Of a stretch of DNA of 64,000 bases, positions 17,780 through 26,502 are shown one piece after another. The stretch spans positions 8,432,001 to 8,496,000 of the forward strand of contig NZ_CP107903.1 of NCBI RefSeq assembly GCF_036013955.1, read 5' to 3'. The DNA is from Streptomyces sp. NBC_00459. Its GTDB lineage: Bacteria; Actinomycetota; Actinomycetes; Streptomycetales; Streptomycetaceae. Position numbers and translations under genes: made by a program. A model generated the notes under the pieces. The model was given only the letters and a program-made list of their open reading frames with translations, was not told the DNA's origin and searched no databases. The stretch's first letter is position 1; each line of letters starts with the position of its first letter.

Positions 17780-18561
17780 CTCTCCGGGAGCCAGCCCGCG
17801 CGCGTCGCGTGCCGCAGCAGGGCCGGGGTGCCCAGGCGGGCCCAGGGGAAAACCGGGCCGCCGGAGCCGTCGACGCCGGCCGTGGCCGGGACGATACGGA
17901 CGCTGACGCACTCGTCGACGTCCACGCCCGCAACCGTCTCGGCGATCAACAGCCCGCCGGCCGAGAGGAGTCGGGACACCCGCCGGAGCAGGGCGGCCGG
18001 GTCGCCGCCGATGCCGATGTTCCCGTCGATGAGGAGAACGGTGTCCCAGCGTCCCTCGCCCGGGACCGGCTGGAAGACGGAGCGGCGCAGGGCCTGACCG
18101 CCGAGCCGCACCGTACGGGCGACGGCCGCTTCGCTGACGTCGATGCCCAGCGCGGGCCGGCCCAGCGCCGCCAGTTCCACCACCAGCCGTCCCGGCCCGC
18201 AGCCCACGTCGAGCACGGCCCCTTCGCAGAGCCCCAGCATCTCCCGGTCCACCGCGTCGGCCCGCCCGCACCACCGCTCCACCTCCAGGGGCAGAAGCCA
18301 GCCGTCGGGGCGCCGCAGGAAGAGCGGGCCGCGGCCGGTGCGCACGGCGTCGGAGTACGGGTCGGCCGACCAGGGGCGCGGGACGCTGCCGACCGGAACG
18401 GGGGACGCGTACCCGGGTCCGTTGCCCAGCACGCGGTCTTGCGGGAGGTCGGGAACGGGGGAGAGGGCTGGGCCCCGCGTCCCGCTCGCAGCCGCGGGTA
18501 CGGGTGCGGATACGAGTGGCCCGGTGGCCGGCGGCGGAGTGACCTCGTGTGCGGTGCTCAT
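17608..18561 (-). CDS. Class I SAM-dependent methyltransferase
   Basis: 317 residues. The Rossmann core is clear: GAVLDVGCGPGRLVVELAAL (motif I), GIDVSEAAVARTVRL, then WDTVLLIDGNIGIGGDPAAL and LLSAGGLLIAETV. A Pro-rich N-terminal ~60 residues precede it. Methyl acceptor unknown. The C-terminus carries DFSDFSDFS, encoded antisense to the LKS repeat of the convergent gene, and the two coding regions overlap by 172 bp. It overlaps the next minus-strand gene by four bases (ATGA), so 19930 to 17608 is one translationally coupled operon. Confidence 0.85.
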   Translation of the reverse strand: MSTAHEVTPPPATGPLVSAPVPAAASGTRGPALSPVPDLPQDRVLGNGPGYASPVPVGSVPRPWSADPYSDAVRTGRGPLFLRRPDGWLLPLEVERWCGRADAVDREMLGLCEGAVLDVGCGPGRLVVELAALGRPALGIDVSEAAVARTVRLGGQALRRSVFQPVPGEGRWDTVLLIDGNIGIGGDPAALLRRVSRLLSAGGLLIAETVAGVDVDECVSVRIVPATAGVDGSGGPVFPWARLGTPALLRHATRAGWLPESQWTAEGRSFVALRNRGDFSDFSDFSTSNTAEPANSTAVISSQRDRNLSPGRRVADR

Positions 18562-19175
18562 CGCCCGGCGCCCACCCCGAGCCGGTGCAGTCCGGCGGCG
18601 AAGCGGCCATGGGGCGCGAGGGCGGCGACGGCCTCCGCGTCGGCGGCCGTGTCGACGTCCCGCAGCCGGGGCAGATCACGTACGCGCAGACCGGCGGCGA
18701 CGAGCCGCGCACGCTGCACGGCCCCCGTCCTGGGCGTCGACATCGGCACACCCCGCAGCAACGCCGGCTCGGGGTCGGCAAGTCCCAGCGCCCAGAAGCC
18801 GCCGTCCTCGGCCGGGCCGAAGTACGCGTCGCAGTCGGCGAAGTCCACGGTGAGGAGTGCGGGCGTCACCTGAGGGGTGTCCATGCCGATGAGCAGCGCG
18901 GGCCCGTCGCAGCCCGCGAAGGCGGCGGCCAGCCGCTCGTCGAGGCCGCCCGGACACTGCGGTACGACGTCGAAGCCGGGCGGCAGCCAGGGACCCGGCG
19001 CTCCGTCGAGGACCAGCACACGCCGGGTCGCGGGCGTCGCCGCCACCGTACGCAGGGTGTCGGCGAGAGACGCCTCGGCGAGCGCCGCCGCCTGAGCGGG
19101 AGTGAACGGCGGGGTGAGCCGGGTCTTGACCCGGCCCGGACGAGGTTCCTTGGCGATGACGAGAAGAGTGGTCAC
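18558..19175 (-). CDS. TIGR04282 / DUF2064 glycosyltransferase-like enzyme
   Basis: 205 residues with a GT-A/nucleotidyltransferase-like fold: TLLVIAKEPRPGRVKTRLTP at the N-terminus, PALLIGMDTPQVTPALL in place of the acidic metal site, and AYFGPAEDGGFWALGL near the end, all typical of DUF2064. Members are found beside GT2 enzymes and have been named for arsenosugar biosynthesis, but the substrate here is unknown. It overlaps both neighbours by four bases, forming the middle gene of a GT2 - DUF2064 - methyltransferase operon. Confidence 0.85.
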   Translation of the reverse strand: MTTLLVIAKEPRPGRVKTRLTPPFTPAQAAALAEASLADTLRTVAATPATRRVLVLDGAPGPWLPPGFDVVPQCPGGLDERLAAAFAGCDGPALLIGMDTPQVTPALLTVDFADCDAYFGPAEDGGFWALGLADPEPALLRGVPMSTPRTGAVQRARLVAAGLRVRDLPRLRDVDTAADAEAVAALAPHGRFAAGLHRLGVGAGR

Positions 19176-19930
19176 CGGACGTTGCCCCCTCGCACGGGTG
19201 CCGTGGACACGGTGGGCGCGACGGGAGCGTCGGCAAGGACGCGGCTCATGTCACGTACCGCCTGCCAGGTACCGCGCCAGGTCCCGGTCACCTTGGAGGC
19301 GCCGGCGCGCGACAGGTACGGGACGTCGTGCTCGGTGACGCGCCAGCCCGCGTCGGCGGCGCGCACCACCATCTGCAGGGGGTATCCGCTGCGCCGGTCG
19401 GTGAGGCCGAGGCCCAGCAGCGGCTCCCGGCGGGCCGCGCGCAGCGGACCGAGGTCGTGCAGGCGCAGCCCGGTACGGCGGCGCAGCAGCCGGGCGAGCG
19501 CGAGATTGCCGGCCCGGGCGTGCACGGGCCAGGCGCCCCGGCTCTGCGGGCGGCGCCGGCCGAGCACCAGGTCGGCCCCGCCGTCGCGCACCTCGCGCAC
19601 GAAGGGGACGAGCAGGGACGGGTCGAGCGACGCGTCGCAGTCGCAGAAGCACACGATGTCCGCGGTGGCGGCGGACAGTCCGGCGTGGCAGGCCGCGCCG
19701 AATCCACGGCGCTCCTCGGACACGACCCGCGCGCCGAGCGCACGGGCGATGTCGGCCGAGCCGTCGGTGGAGCCGTTGTCCACGACCAGCGCACGCCAGC
19801 CGGACGGGATGCGGGCGAGTACCCAGGGCAGGGCCTCGGCCTCGTTCAGACAGGGCAGGACCACGTCGACGGACGCTGTGGCCGCCTGCGCTTCCGGTTC
19901 CGTTTCAGGAGAGGTCGTCACGGCTTTCAC
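19172..19930 (-). CDS. Family 2 glycosyltransferase
   Basis: 252 residues with a GT-A fold: VDVVLPCLNEAEALPWVLAR, then ALVVDNGSTDGSADIARALG, the DXD-like FCDCDASLDPSLLVPFV, and RRSGYPLQMVVRAADAGWRV near the end. This is close to DPM/UgtA-type transferases that load a sugar on a lipid or another carrier. The GTG at 19930 is chosen; a second GTG four codons inside is possible, and a much longer upstream frame would invade the divergent regulator. First gene of the operon that runs to the methyltransferase, transcribed away from the response-regulator gene 103 bp off. Confidence 0.85.
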   Translation of the reverse strand: MKAVTTSPETEPEAQAATASVDVVLPCLNEAEALPWVLARIPSGWRALVVDNGSTDGSADIARALGARVVSEERRGFGAACHAGLSAATADIVCFCDCDASLDPSLLVPFVREVRDGGADLVLGRRRPQSRGAWPVHARAGNLALARLLRRRTGLRLHDLGPLRAARREPLLGLGLTDRRSGYPLQMVVRAADAGWRVTEHDVPYLSRAGASKVTGTWRGTWQAVRDMSRVLADAPVAPTVSTAPVRGGNVR

Positions 19931-20033
19931 CCTACGGAGACAAAAGGGAGGTATCCGACTCCGGCTCCTTACGAAACGTGGACGTCGAGGACGGCGCACG
20001 ACACCCGGACGCGACGGGTGGGAGGCTGGACAC

Positions 20034-20783
20034 ATGCAGCAGCCGCACGAATCCCCAGGTACCGGAGCCGCCCCGGGCAGGAACGGAGGTGCGGCGCGCG
20101 TCCTCGTCGTGGACGACGACCCCACGGTCGCCGAGGTCGTCTCCGGCTACCTCGACCGGGCCGGCTACACTGTGGACCGGGCGGGAGACGGCCCCGAGGC
20201 GCTCGCCAGGGCCGCCGCGCGCTGGCCCGACCTGGTGGTCCTGGATCTGATGCTGCCCGGCATGGACGGCCTGGAGGTGTGCCGCCGGATACGCGGGCAC
20301 GGGCCCGTGCCGGTCATCATGCTCACCGCCCGCGGCGACGAGGACGACCGCATCCTGGGTCTGGAGGTGGGTGCCGACGACTACGTCACCAAGCCCTTCA
20401 GCCCCCGGGAACTCGTCCTGCGCGTGGAGTCCGTGCTGCGACGCACCCGGCCCGCCACCGAGGCGCGTTCCCTGCACGCGGCCGGCCTCGCCGTCGACCC
20501 GGCCGCCCGCCGTGCCACCAGGAACGGCGAGGAACTCGCCCTCACCATCAGGGAGTTCGACCTCCTCGCGTTCTTCCTCCGGCACCCCGGCCGGGCGTAC
20601 GCCCGCGAGGAGCTGATGCGCGAGGTGTGGGGCTGGGACTTCGGCGACCTGTCCACGGTCACCGTCCATGTGCGTCGGCTGCGCGGCAAGGTCGAGGACG
20701 ACCCGGCCCGGCCCCGGCTGATCCAGACGGTGTGGGGCGTCGGCTACCGCTTCGACTCCGAGCCGGGCGGGGAGGCGGTCTGA
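20034..20783 (+). CDS. OmpR/PhoB-family response regulator
   Basis: 249 residues. Receiver domain about 22-135 with RVLVVDDDPT, phospho-acceptor Asp about 71 in VVLDLMLPGMDG, and the Lys of YVTKPFSPRELVL. A winged-helix DNA-binding domain occupies about 155-240 (LTIREFDLLAFFLRHPG, YAREELMREVWGW, TVTVHVRRLRGKVED). The ATG has GGGAGG upstream with suitable spacing. It is followed two bases later by its cognate histidine kinase and is divergent from the GT2 operon, which is a plausible target. Confidence 0.93.
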   Translation: MQQPHESPGTGAAPGRNGGAARVLVVDDDPTVAEVVSGYLDRAGYTVDRAGDGPEALARAAARWPDLVVLDLMLPGMDGLEVCRRIRGHGPVPVIMLTARGDEDDRILGLEVGADDYVTKPFSPRELVLRVESVLRRTRPATEARSLHAAGLAVDPAARRATRNGEELALTIREFDLLAFFLRHPGRAYAREELMREVWGWDFGDLSTVTVHVRRLRGKVEDDPARPRLIQTVWGVGYRFDSEPGGEAV

Positions 20784-20785
20784 CC

Positions 20786-21898
20786 ATGCGTGACACCCTC
20801 CTCATCGCCCTGTTCGCCTTCCTGGGCGCCGCCGGGGCGGGACTGCTCGGCGCGGGAACCCTGTGGCTGATCCGGCGGCGGTCGCTCACCACGTCCCTCA
20901 CGGTCGTCGCCGCCGTCGCCGTGACCGCGATGCTCGCCGGCACGCTGGCCGTGGCGCAGGCGATGTTCCTGTCCGCGCACGACCTGACCGTCGTCACCAC
21001 GGTCCTCGCCATGGCCGCCGTCGTCTCGCTGGCCACCGCACTGCTGCTGGGACGCTGGGTCGTCGCCGGCAGCCGCGAACTCGCCCTCGCCGCACGCTCG
21101 TTCGGCGACGGTGGCGCCTTCGCCGCCCCCGCCGGGCCCGCAACGGCCGAACTCACCTCGCTGAGCCGGGAGTTGGCGGCCACCAGCGCGAAACTCGCCG
21201 AGTCCCGCGACCGCGAACGCGCCCTGGAGACCTCCCGCCGCGAACTCGTCGCCTGGATCTCGCACGACCTGCGCACCCCTCTCGCCGGCCTGCGGGCGAT
21301 GTCCGAGGCGCTGGAGGACGGCGTGGCCGCGGACCCGCCCCGCTACCTCCGCCAGATCCGCACCGAGGTCGACCGGCTCAACGGCATGGTGGGTGACCTG
21401 TTCGAACTCTCCCGCATACACGCCGGCGCTCTCGCCCTGTCCCCGTCGCGCATCTCCCTGTACGACCTCGTCGGCGACGCCCTCGCCGGCGCGGACCCCC
21501 TCGCCCGGGAACACGGCGTACGACTGGTCAGCGGCCGGGTCGAGCCCGTGCCCGTCGAGGTGGACGGCAAGGAGATGAGCCGGGTCCTGGGCAACCTGCT
21601 GGTCAACGCGATCCGCCGGACCCCGGCCGACGGCACGGTCGCGGTGGTCGCGGAACGGTCTGCCGCCGGGGTCGTCCTGTCCGTCACCGACGGCTGCGGC
21701 GGCATCCCGGAGGAGGACCTCCCGCGCGTCTTCGACACCGGCTGGCGCGGCACGCACGCGCGTACGCCTCCGGCCGGAGCGGGCCTGGGCCTCGCCATCG
21801 TCCGCGGCATCGTGGAGGCCCACCGGGGACAGGCCGCCGTGCACAACGTCCCCGGCGGCTGCCGCTTCGTGGTGACACTTCCGGCGGCCGGGGCATGA
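20786..21898 (+). CDS. Membrane sensor histidine kinase
   Basis: 370 residues. Two to three N-terminal membrane helices (about 5-30, 38-62, 66-92) leave almost no external loop, then comes a HAMP-like linker, a HisKA domain with the phospho-acceptor His160 in AWISHDLRTPLAG, and a HATPase_c domain with N-box NLLVNAIRRTP, SVTDGCGGIPEEDLPRVF and the GLGLAIVRGIVEAHRG glycine box. The short external region suggests sensing within the membrane. Starts two bases after the response regulator stop. The 3' end converges on the epimerase gene with a 24-bp gap. Confidence 0.92.
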   Translation: MRDTLLIALFAFLGAAGAGLLGAGTLWLIRRRSLTTSLTVVAAVAVTAMLAGTLAVAQAMFLSAHDLTVVTTVLAMAAVVSLATALLLGRWVVAGSRELALAARSFGDGGAFAAPAGPATAELTSLSRELAATSAKLAESRDRERALETSRRELVAWISHDLRTPLAGLRAMSEALEDGVAADPPRYLRQIRTEVDRLNGMVGDLFELSRIHAGALALSPSRISLYDLVGDALAGADPLAREHGVRLVSGRVEPVPVEVDGKEMSRVLGNLLVNAIRRTPADGTVAVVAERSAAGVVLSVTDGCGGIPEEDLPRVFDTGWRGTHARTPPAGAGLGLAIVRGIVEAHRGQAAVHNVPGGCRFVVTLPAAGA

Positions 21899-21922
21899 GC
21901 GCAGGTGGCCCCCGGCCGGCTG

Positions 21923-22918
21923 CTACTCCCCGCGCAGTCCCGCCGTCGCGAACTCCCGCATTCCCTCCGCGAACCCGACCTCGGTCTTCCAGTCCAGCTC
22001 GGCCCGCAGCCGCGACGAGTCCGCGGTGATGTGGCGTACGTCCCCCAGCCGGTACTCCCCGGTCACCACGGGCTCGGGCCCGCCGTACGCGGCGGCCAGC
22101 GCCCGCGCCATCTCGCCGACCGTGTGCGGCTCGCCGCTGCCGGTGTTGTACGCGGTCAGTGCCCCCGCCCGGGGCTCGGCCTCCAGGGCCGCCACGTTGG
22201 CCGCCGCCACATCCCGAACGTGCACGAAGTCCCGCCGCTGCCCGCCGTCCTCGAAGACACGCGGTGCCTCACCGCGCGCGAGCGCGGACCGGAAGAAGGA
22301 GGCGACCCCCGCGTACGGAGTGTCGCGCGGCATCCCCGGCCCGTACACGTTGTGGTAGCGCAACGACACGGCCGAACCACCCGTCGACCGCGCCCACGAG
22401 GCCGCCAGGTGCTCCTGGGTCAGCTTGGTCGTCGCGTACACGTTCCGGGGATCGACCGGAGCGTCCTCACCCACCAGCCCCGGCGCCAACTCCGCACCGC
22501 AGCGCGGGCACCGGGGCTCGAACCGCCCCGCATCCAGATCGGCGACGGCACGGGGTCCCGGCCGCACGACCCCGTGCCACTCGCACGCGTACCGTCCCTC
22601 CCCGTACACCACCATCGACCCGGCGAGCACGAACCGCCGCACCCCCGCGTCGGCCATGGCGGCGAGCAGCACCGCCGTACCGAGGTCGTTGCGCGACACG
22701 TACTCGACCGCGTCGCCGAACCCCGTCCCCAGCCCCACCATCGCCGCCTGATGACACACGGCGTCCACCCCCGGCAGTACGGCGGCGACCGCCCCGGCGT
22801 CGCGCACGTCCAGCCCGTCACACAGGTCGAACACGACCGCCTCGTGCCCGCGCGCGGTCAGCGCCTCGACGACATGGGACCCGATGAACCCGGCACCGCC
22901 GGTGACCAGTACTCGCAT
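21923..22918 (-). CDS. NAD-dependent epimerase/dehydratase with a zinc-ribbon-like insertion
   Basis: 331 residues, extended SDR fold. The NAD-binding GGAGFIGSH motif follows the start MRVLVT, the Ser of the catalytic triad lies in AGSMVVYGEG, and the Tyr-x3-Lys pair in YATTKLTQEHLA. RYHNVYGPGMPRDTPYAG and the late GEPHTVGEMARAL fit UDP-glucose/dTDP-sugar 4-epimerases. Unusual is a loop between Ser and Tyr containing RCPRCGAEL, one CxxC pair. Starting at MRVLVT (22918) gives the canonical N-terminus. The sugar substrate is unknown; the glycosyltransferases nearby suggest nucleotide-sugar supply. Confidence 0.88.
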   Translation of the reverse strand: MRVLVTGGAGFIGSHVVEALTARGHEAVVFDLCDGLDVRDAGAVAAVLPGVDAVCHQAAMVGLGTGFGDAVEYVSRNDLGTAVLLAAMADAGVRRFVLAGSMVVYGEGRYACEWHGVVRPGPRAVADLDAGRFEPRCPRCGAELAPGLVGEDAPVDPRNVYATTKLTQEHLAASWARSTGGSAVSLRYHNVYGPGMPRDTPYAGVASFFRSALARGEAPRVFEDGGQRRDFVHVRDVAAANVAALEAEPRAGALTAYNTGSGEPHTVGEMARALAAAYGGPEPVVTGEYRLGDVRHITADSSRLRAELDWKTEVGFAEGMREFATAGLRGE

Positions 22919-22972
22919 ACCCCGCACGCTAGGACCACGGGCCCGCCGCACAGCAGCAGCGCGCCCGTCACG

Positions 22973-23242
22973 TCACCGGTCCGTAAGACCCGGGCGGCGG
23001 AGCCCGCACGGCGCGGTGAGCGGTACGCCGTGCTCGTCGGCGAAGTACGGGTCGGCACCGGCCGTCGCGGAGGCCGTGGAGGGTGTCGAGTGCTCCAGGG
23101 TGAGGTCGGTGGCCGCGAGGCCCACGGTCATACCGCGGAGCGGTCCAGGGACGTGGCCCGGAGGAAGGTCTTCGGCGGACCTCCCGGCGAGGGTGTCGCG
23201 GTGGCGACCGTTGAGGTGCCGGACGAGATCCAGGCTTCCCAT
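22973..23242 (-). CDS. Hypothetical small protein (weak)
   Basis: 89 residues beginning MGSLDLVRHLNGRHRDTL. Not recognised. The N-terminal LVRHLNxxH pattern is faintly like small haem-associated DUF2470 domains, but the rest does not support it. No good Shine-Dalgarno; it is kept only because codon use is coding-like and it lies in an otherwise empty 490-bp interval. Confidence 0.3.
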   Translation of the reverse strand: MGSLDLVRHLNGRHRDTLAGRSAEDLPPGHVPGPLRGMTVGLAATDLTLEHSTPSTASATAGADPYFADEHGVPLTAPCGLRRPGLTDR

Positions 23243-23412
23243 GGGGCGGCCGTACCCCCCCCGATACCTATTTCGGCCCACGGCGGTGGGCGCCGGAGAG
23301 GTCTTACGAGACTCTGACGCGGCAGCCGAACACCTTGGCACCGTTCGCCACTCGGGCAACTCTGGTCCTGCCCGCCGCCGATGTGTGGTGGCGAAGATCC
23401 GAGGAGCAGCGC

Positions 23413-24627
23413 ATGAGCAGGCACACCAGGCGCAGGTCGGCTTTACAGGTACGGCTGACCCTCGCGGGCGCGGGAGTACTCGTCGCGGCGGCGGCTGCCA
23501 CGACCGTGACTGTCGCCTCGGCCGGGGAGACCGCCAGGAAATACGCGGGGTCGGGGAGGACCGGGGCCGACCATGCCGTCTTCGTGCAGGGCAACGAACT
23601 GGACGGCAACACCATCCGAGTCTTCGAGCGGGGCGACGACGGCGCGCTGAGTGCCGCGGGCAGCTACGCGACCGGCGGCAAGGGCGGCGACCAGGTCGAC
23701 GCGCCCACCGACTCGCTCGCCTCCCAGGGCTCGCTCGTCTACGACGACCGGTCCGGGCTGCTCCTCGCGGTCAACGCGGGCAGCGGCACCGTGACCTCGT
23801 TCCGGGTCGAGGGCCGGAAGCTGACGGACCGCCGGGTGGTGGACTCGGGTGGGGACTTCCCCGCCTCGATCGCCGTGTCGGGCAAACTCGCCTACGTCAT
23901 GAACGCGGGCGGAGCGGGCAGTGTCCAGGGCTTCCGGATCACCGCCAAGGGGCTGGTACCGCTGGCCGGTTCGTCCCGCTCGCTGGGACTGGAAAACGAG
24001 AAGGTGCCGCTGTTCAGCAGCTCGCCCGGCCAGGTCGCGTTCACGCCGGACGGCCGCGCGCTGGTCGTCACCACCAAGTCGGCCAACACCGTCGAGGTCT
24101 TCCCGATGCGGCGCGACGGACGTCCCGCCCATCGGCCCGTGGTCAACAACTCGGCGGGCGGCGTGCCGTTCGCGATCACCTTCGACAAGGCCGGCCGGAT
24201 GCTGGTGGCCGAGGCCGAGAAGTCGACGGTCAGCACGTACAAGGTACGCGCGGACGGAACCCTCAAGGTCGTCCAGCAGCCCCTGCCCAACGGCCAGAAC
24301 ACGCTGTGCTGGCTGGAGCGCGCCGGTGACTTCTTCTACGGCGGCAACACCGGCAACTCCACCGTCACCGGATACCGCACCGACCGGCACGGAAAGCTCG
24401 CGCTCACCAACGAGGTCGGCATCGCCACCCCGCCCTCGGCCATGTCGCAAGGCGTGATCGACCTGGCGGTGACGCAAGACGAGAAGTTCCTGTACGTGCA
24501 GAACGCCCTCTCCGGCACGGTCGACGGCTTCCGCGTCGGCAGGAACGGCTCACTCACCAAGGTCACCACCGCCACAGGACTGCCCGCCTTCGCCGAATCC
24601 GGCATGGAGGGCATCGTCGCGGTGTAA
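23413..24627 (+). CDS. Secreted lactonase-family beta-propeller protein
   Basis: 404 residues. A signal peptide is clear: basic MSRHTRRRS, hydrophobic LTLAGAGVLVAAAAATTVTV, cleavage probably after VASAG. The rest is a seven-bladed propeller of the 6-phosphogluconolactonase-like (lactonase) type, with repeated strands such as LLLAVNAGSGTVTSFRV, KLAYVMNAGGAGSVQGFRIT, PFAITFDKAGRMLVAEAEKS and FLYVQNALSGTVDGFRVG. Secreted members are usually of unknown substrate. GAGGAG precedes the ATG. A strong terminator follows 20 bp after the stop. Confidence 0.88.
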   Translation: MSRHTRRRSALQVRLTLAGAGVLVAAAAATTVTVASAGETARKYAGSGRTGADHAVFVQGNELDGNTIRVFERGDDGALSAAGSYATGGKGGDQVDAPTDSLASQGSLVYDDRSGLLLAVNAGSGTVTSFRVEGRKLTDRRVVDSGGDFPASIAVSGKLAYVMNAGGAGSVQGFRITAKGLVPLAGSSRSLGLENEKVPLFSSSPGQVAFTPDGRALVVTTKSANTVEVFPMRRDGRPAHRPVVNNSAGGVPFAITFDKAGRMLVAEAEKSTVSTYKVRADGTLKVVQQPLPNGQNTLCWLERAGDFFYGGNTGNSTVTGYRTDRHGKLALTNEVGIATPPSAMSQGVIDLAVTQDEKFLYVQNALSGTVDGFRVGRNGSLTKVTTATGLPAFAESGMEGIVAV

Positions 24628-24647
24628 GGAAGCGGCCACCACGGCCC

Positions 24648-24677
24648 GACGCCCCGGACATCCTCGTCCGGGGCGTC
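24648..24677 (+). terminator. Rho-independent-type hairpin after the lactonase gene
   Basis: Perfect 12-bp inverted repeat GACGCCCCGGAC / GTCCGGGGCGTC with a 6-nt loop (ATCCTC), 20 bp after the stop. It has no T-run, as is usual for Streptomyces terminators. Confidence 0.8.
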
Positions 24678-24693
24678 ACGCGCGTGACCGTCC

Positions 24694-25173
24694 GTGCCGA
24701 CAGTGTCCGGCGGCGGGTCGTCTGGGGATGATGCCGCCGGGCGTAGTTCGGCCGAGGCAGAGGACACCCACTTCCGCGGCCGTCGTCCTCGGCGCCTTAA
24801 GGGACTGCTGGAGCGCTCCGTCGCCAACGTCGTCGAGAACGCGGTCAAGTACAGCCCTGACGGCCAGCCGGTGACGGTCTCCGCCAGCGCGCTCGCCGAC
24901 CGCGTGGAGGTTCGGGTCGTCGACCGCGGCCCCGGCGTCCCCGACGAGGCCAAAGACCGCATCTTCGCGCCCTTCCAGCGCTACGGCGACGCTCCACGCG
25001 GAGCGGGCGTGGGGCTCGGGCTCGCGGTCGCGCGAGGCTTTGCCGAGGCCATGGGCGGCACCCTCACCGCCGAGGACACCCCGGGCGGCGGCCTCACCAT
25101 GGTCCTCACCCTCCCGGCCGCCCCCGGTCATCCGCCGCCCCAGCCCGGTCTTCGGGCAACGGCCACGTCGTAG
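24694..25173 (+). pseudogene. kdpD: KdpD histidine-kinase C-terminal remnant
   Basis: Only the ATP-binding part of a KdpD-type kinase is left: N-box LLERSVANVVENAVKYSPDG, then VEVRVVDRGPGVPDEAKDRI, FAPFQRYGD, and GLGLAVARGFAEAMGGTL. The sensor, GAF and HisKA parts are absent, the first ~35 residues look like random read-in, and no kdpE, kdpA, B or C is present. A stand-alone DUF4118 protein lies just downstream, in the reverse of the domain order in KdpD. Confidence 0.7.
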
Positions 25174-25384
25174 ATCCGTGGACGGCGTTCCGCCCGGCAC
25201 CGGGCGACGCGACGGACAGGGCGTACGCCCCGGCACCTGGGGCGTCAGGAATGCGTCAAGGCCATGCGCGTTCGTGTGGCCGGGCGGGGCAACAGCGGGA
25301 TCCTGAACGTTCCGGCGGCCGTACCGCGACCATCGACCCGCCGCCCCCGGAACGGGGCGCTCGATCACCCCAGTGAGGTGGACC

Positions 25385-26134
25385 ATGCGCAGCACGTTCC
25401 GTGACCGGATCGCTCTGGCCGCCGCTCTGCTCGCCCCGCTCGTGGTCGCGGTTGCCCTGGTGCCGGCCCGTGCCCACATCTCGTCCGCCAACCTGGCACT
25501 CGGCCTCGTCGTGGTCGTCGTGGCGGTCGCCGCCCTGGGCAGCCGGACCGCCGGAGTGGTGGCCGCGCTGTCCGCCGCGGCATGGTTCGACTTCTTCCTC
25601 ACCCGCCCCTACCAGCGGTTCGTCATCTCCGACGGCGACGACGTCACCACCACGCTCCTGTTGCTGGCGGTGGGCGTGGCCGTCTCCCAACTGGCGGCCC
25701 ACGCACGCAGACTGAAACTGGTCACTGTCACGGACGCGGCCCACCTGACGCGGATCCACGACACGGCGTCCCTGGTCCAGAGCGGGGCATCGCCCTACGC
25801 GGTGGTGGACCAGGTGAGCCGACAACTCGTCGAAATCCTGGGGTTGCGCGGCTGTCGCTTCGAGCACGGAACGCTGCTCGGACGGCCCCCACACCTCGAA
25901 CAGGACGGCTCGGTGACCGCCGGGGGAGCCCACCGGGACCTGGAGAAGGACGGCTGGCCCGGCGAGGAGATCGAACTGCGCGCCTCGGTCGGTGGCCGCT
26001 ATCTCGGCCGGTTCATGCTGCTGCCCGAGCCAGGCACCGTCCCACCGCCCTTGCAGACGCGACTGGTCGCCGTGAGCCTGGCCGACCAGGTGGGTGCGGC
26101 GCTGGACACGGCGGGACCGGCACTCGACCGCTGA
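25385..26134 (+). CDS. DUF4118 (KdpD sensor-type) membrane protein
   Basis: 249 residues. Three or four membrane helices occupy residues 8-105, with the DUF4118 signature AALSAAAWFDFFLTRPYQRF and the preceding NLALGLVVVVVAVAALGSRT. A GAF-like cytoplasmic domain follows (about 120-245; ASLVQSGASPYAVVDQVSRQ, FEHGTLLGRPPHLEQDG). This is the sensor and GAF part of KdpD without any kinase domain. Such kinase-less proteins are common in Streptomyces and may be K+ or turgor sensors, but a remnant of a broken kdpD is also possible. Confidence 0.7.
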   Translation: MRSTFRDRIALAAALLAPLVVAVALVPARAHISSANLALGLVVVVVAVAALGSRTAGVVAALSAAAWFDFFLTRPYQRFVISDGDDVTTTLLLLAVGVAVSQLAAHARRLKLVTVTDAAHLTRIHDTASLVQSGASPYAVVDQVSRQLVEILGLRGCRFEHGTLLGRPPHLEQDGSVTAGGAHRDLEKDGWPGEEIELRASVGGRYLGRFMLLPEPGTVPPPLQTRLVAVSLADQVGAALDTAGPALDR

Positions 26135-26502
26135 CCTGGAAGCCCCGGCCCGCGACAGGGCCTGGACTGCCGACCGGCGCTCCCGGTATTCGTCTCTACG
26201 TCAGGCGACACCAGAACGAACGGGTGAGGCGGTGACGATATCGAGCAGGCACGCCGGTGCGCGCACTGTTCGAAAGCCCATCGCCTCGACTCCGGCGAGA
26301 AACTGCTGGAGCGGTTACGCGGACCCTACGGGTAAAATTGCTGTAAAGGTGTGACGTGGATTGCTCGGGGTGCATATTGCACAAGTGCACCGCCGGTCGT
26401 GCGGCAGGTTTCCTTTTCCCAGGGGTATCGCGGCTGTCCGTACCGGGGTCCAATGGTGGGAGTCAGGCTCTTCGCGCCCGCACCGGTCAGAAGAGGCACG
26501 CA
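26135..26502. other. Intergenic region upstream of the NfeD/SPFH pair
   Basis: 368 bp without a credible gene. Relative AT enrichment around 26325-26420 (GGTAAAATTGCTGTAAAGG; GCATATTGCACAAG) suggests that the promoter of the NfeD-SPFH operon lies here. A GGGTAT at about 26423-26428 resembles a stress-sigma (SigB/SigH type) -10 element, but no well-spaced -35 was found. Confidence 0.35.
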
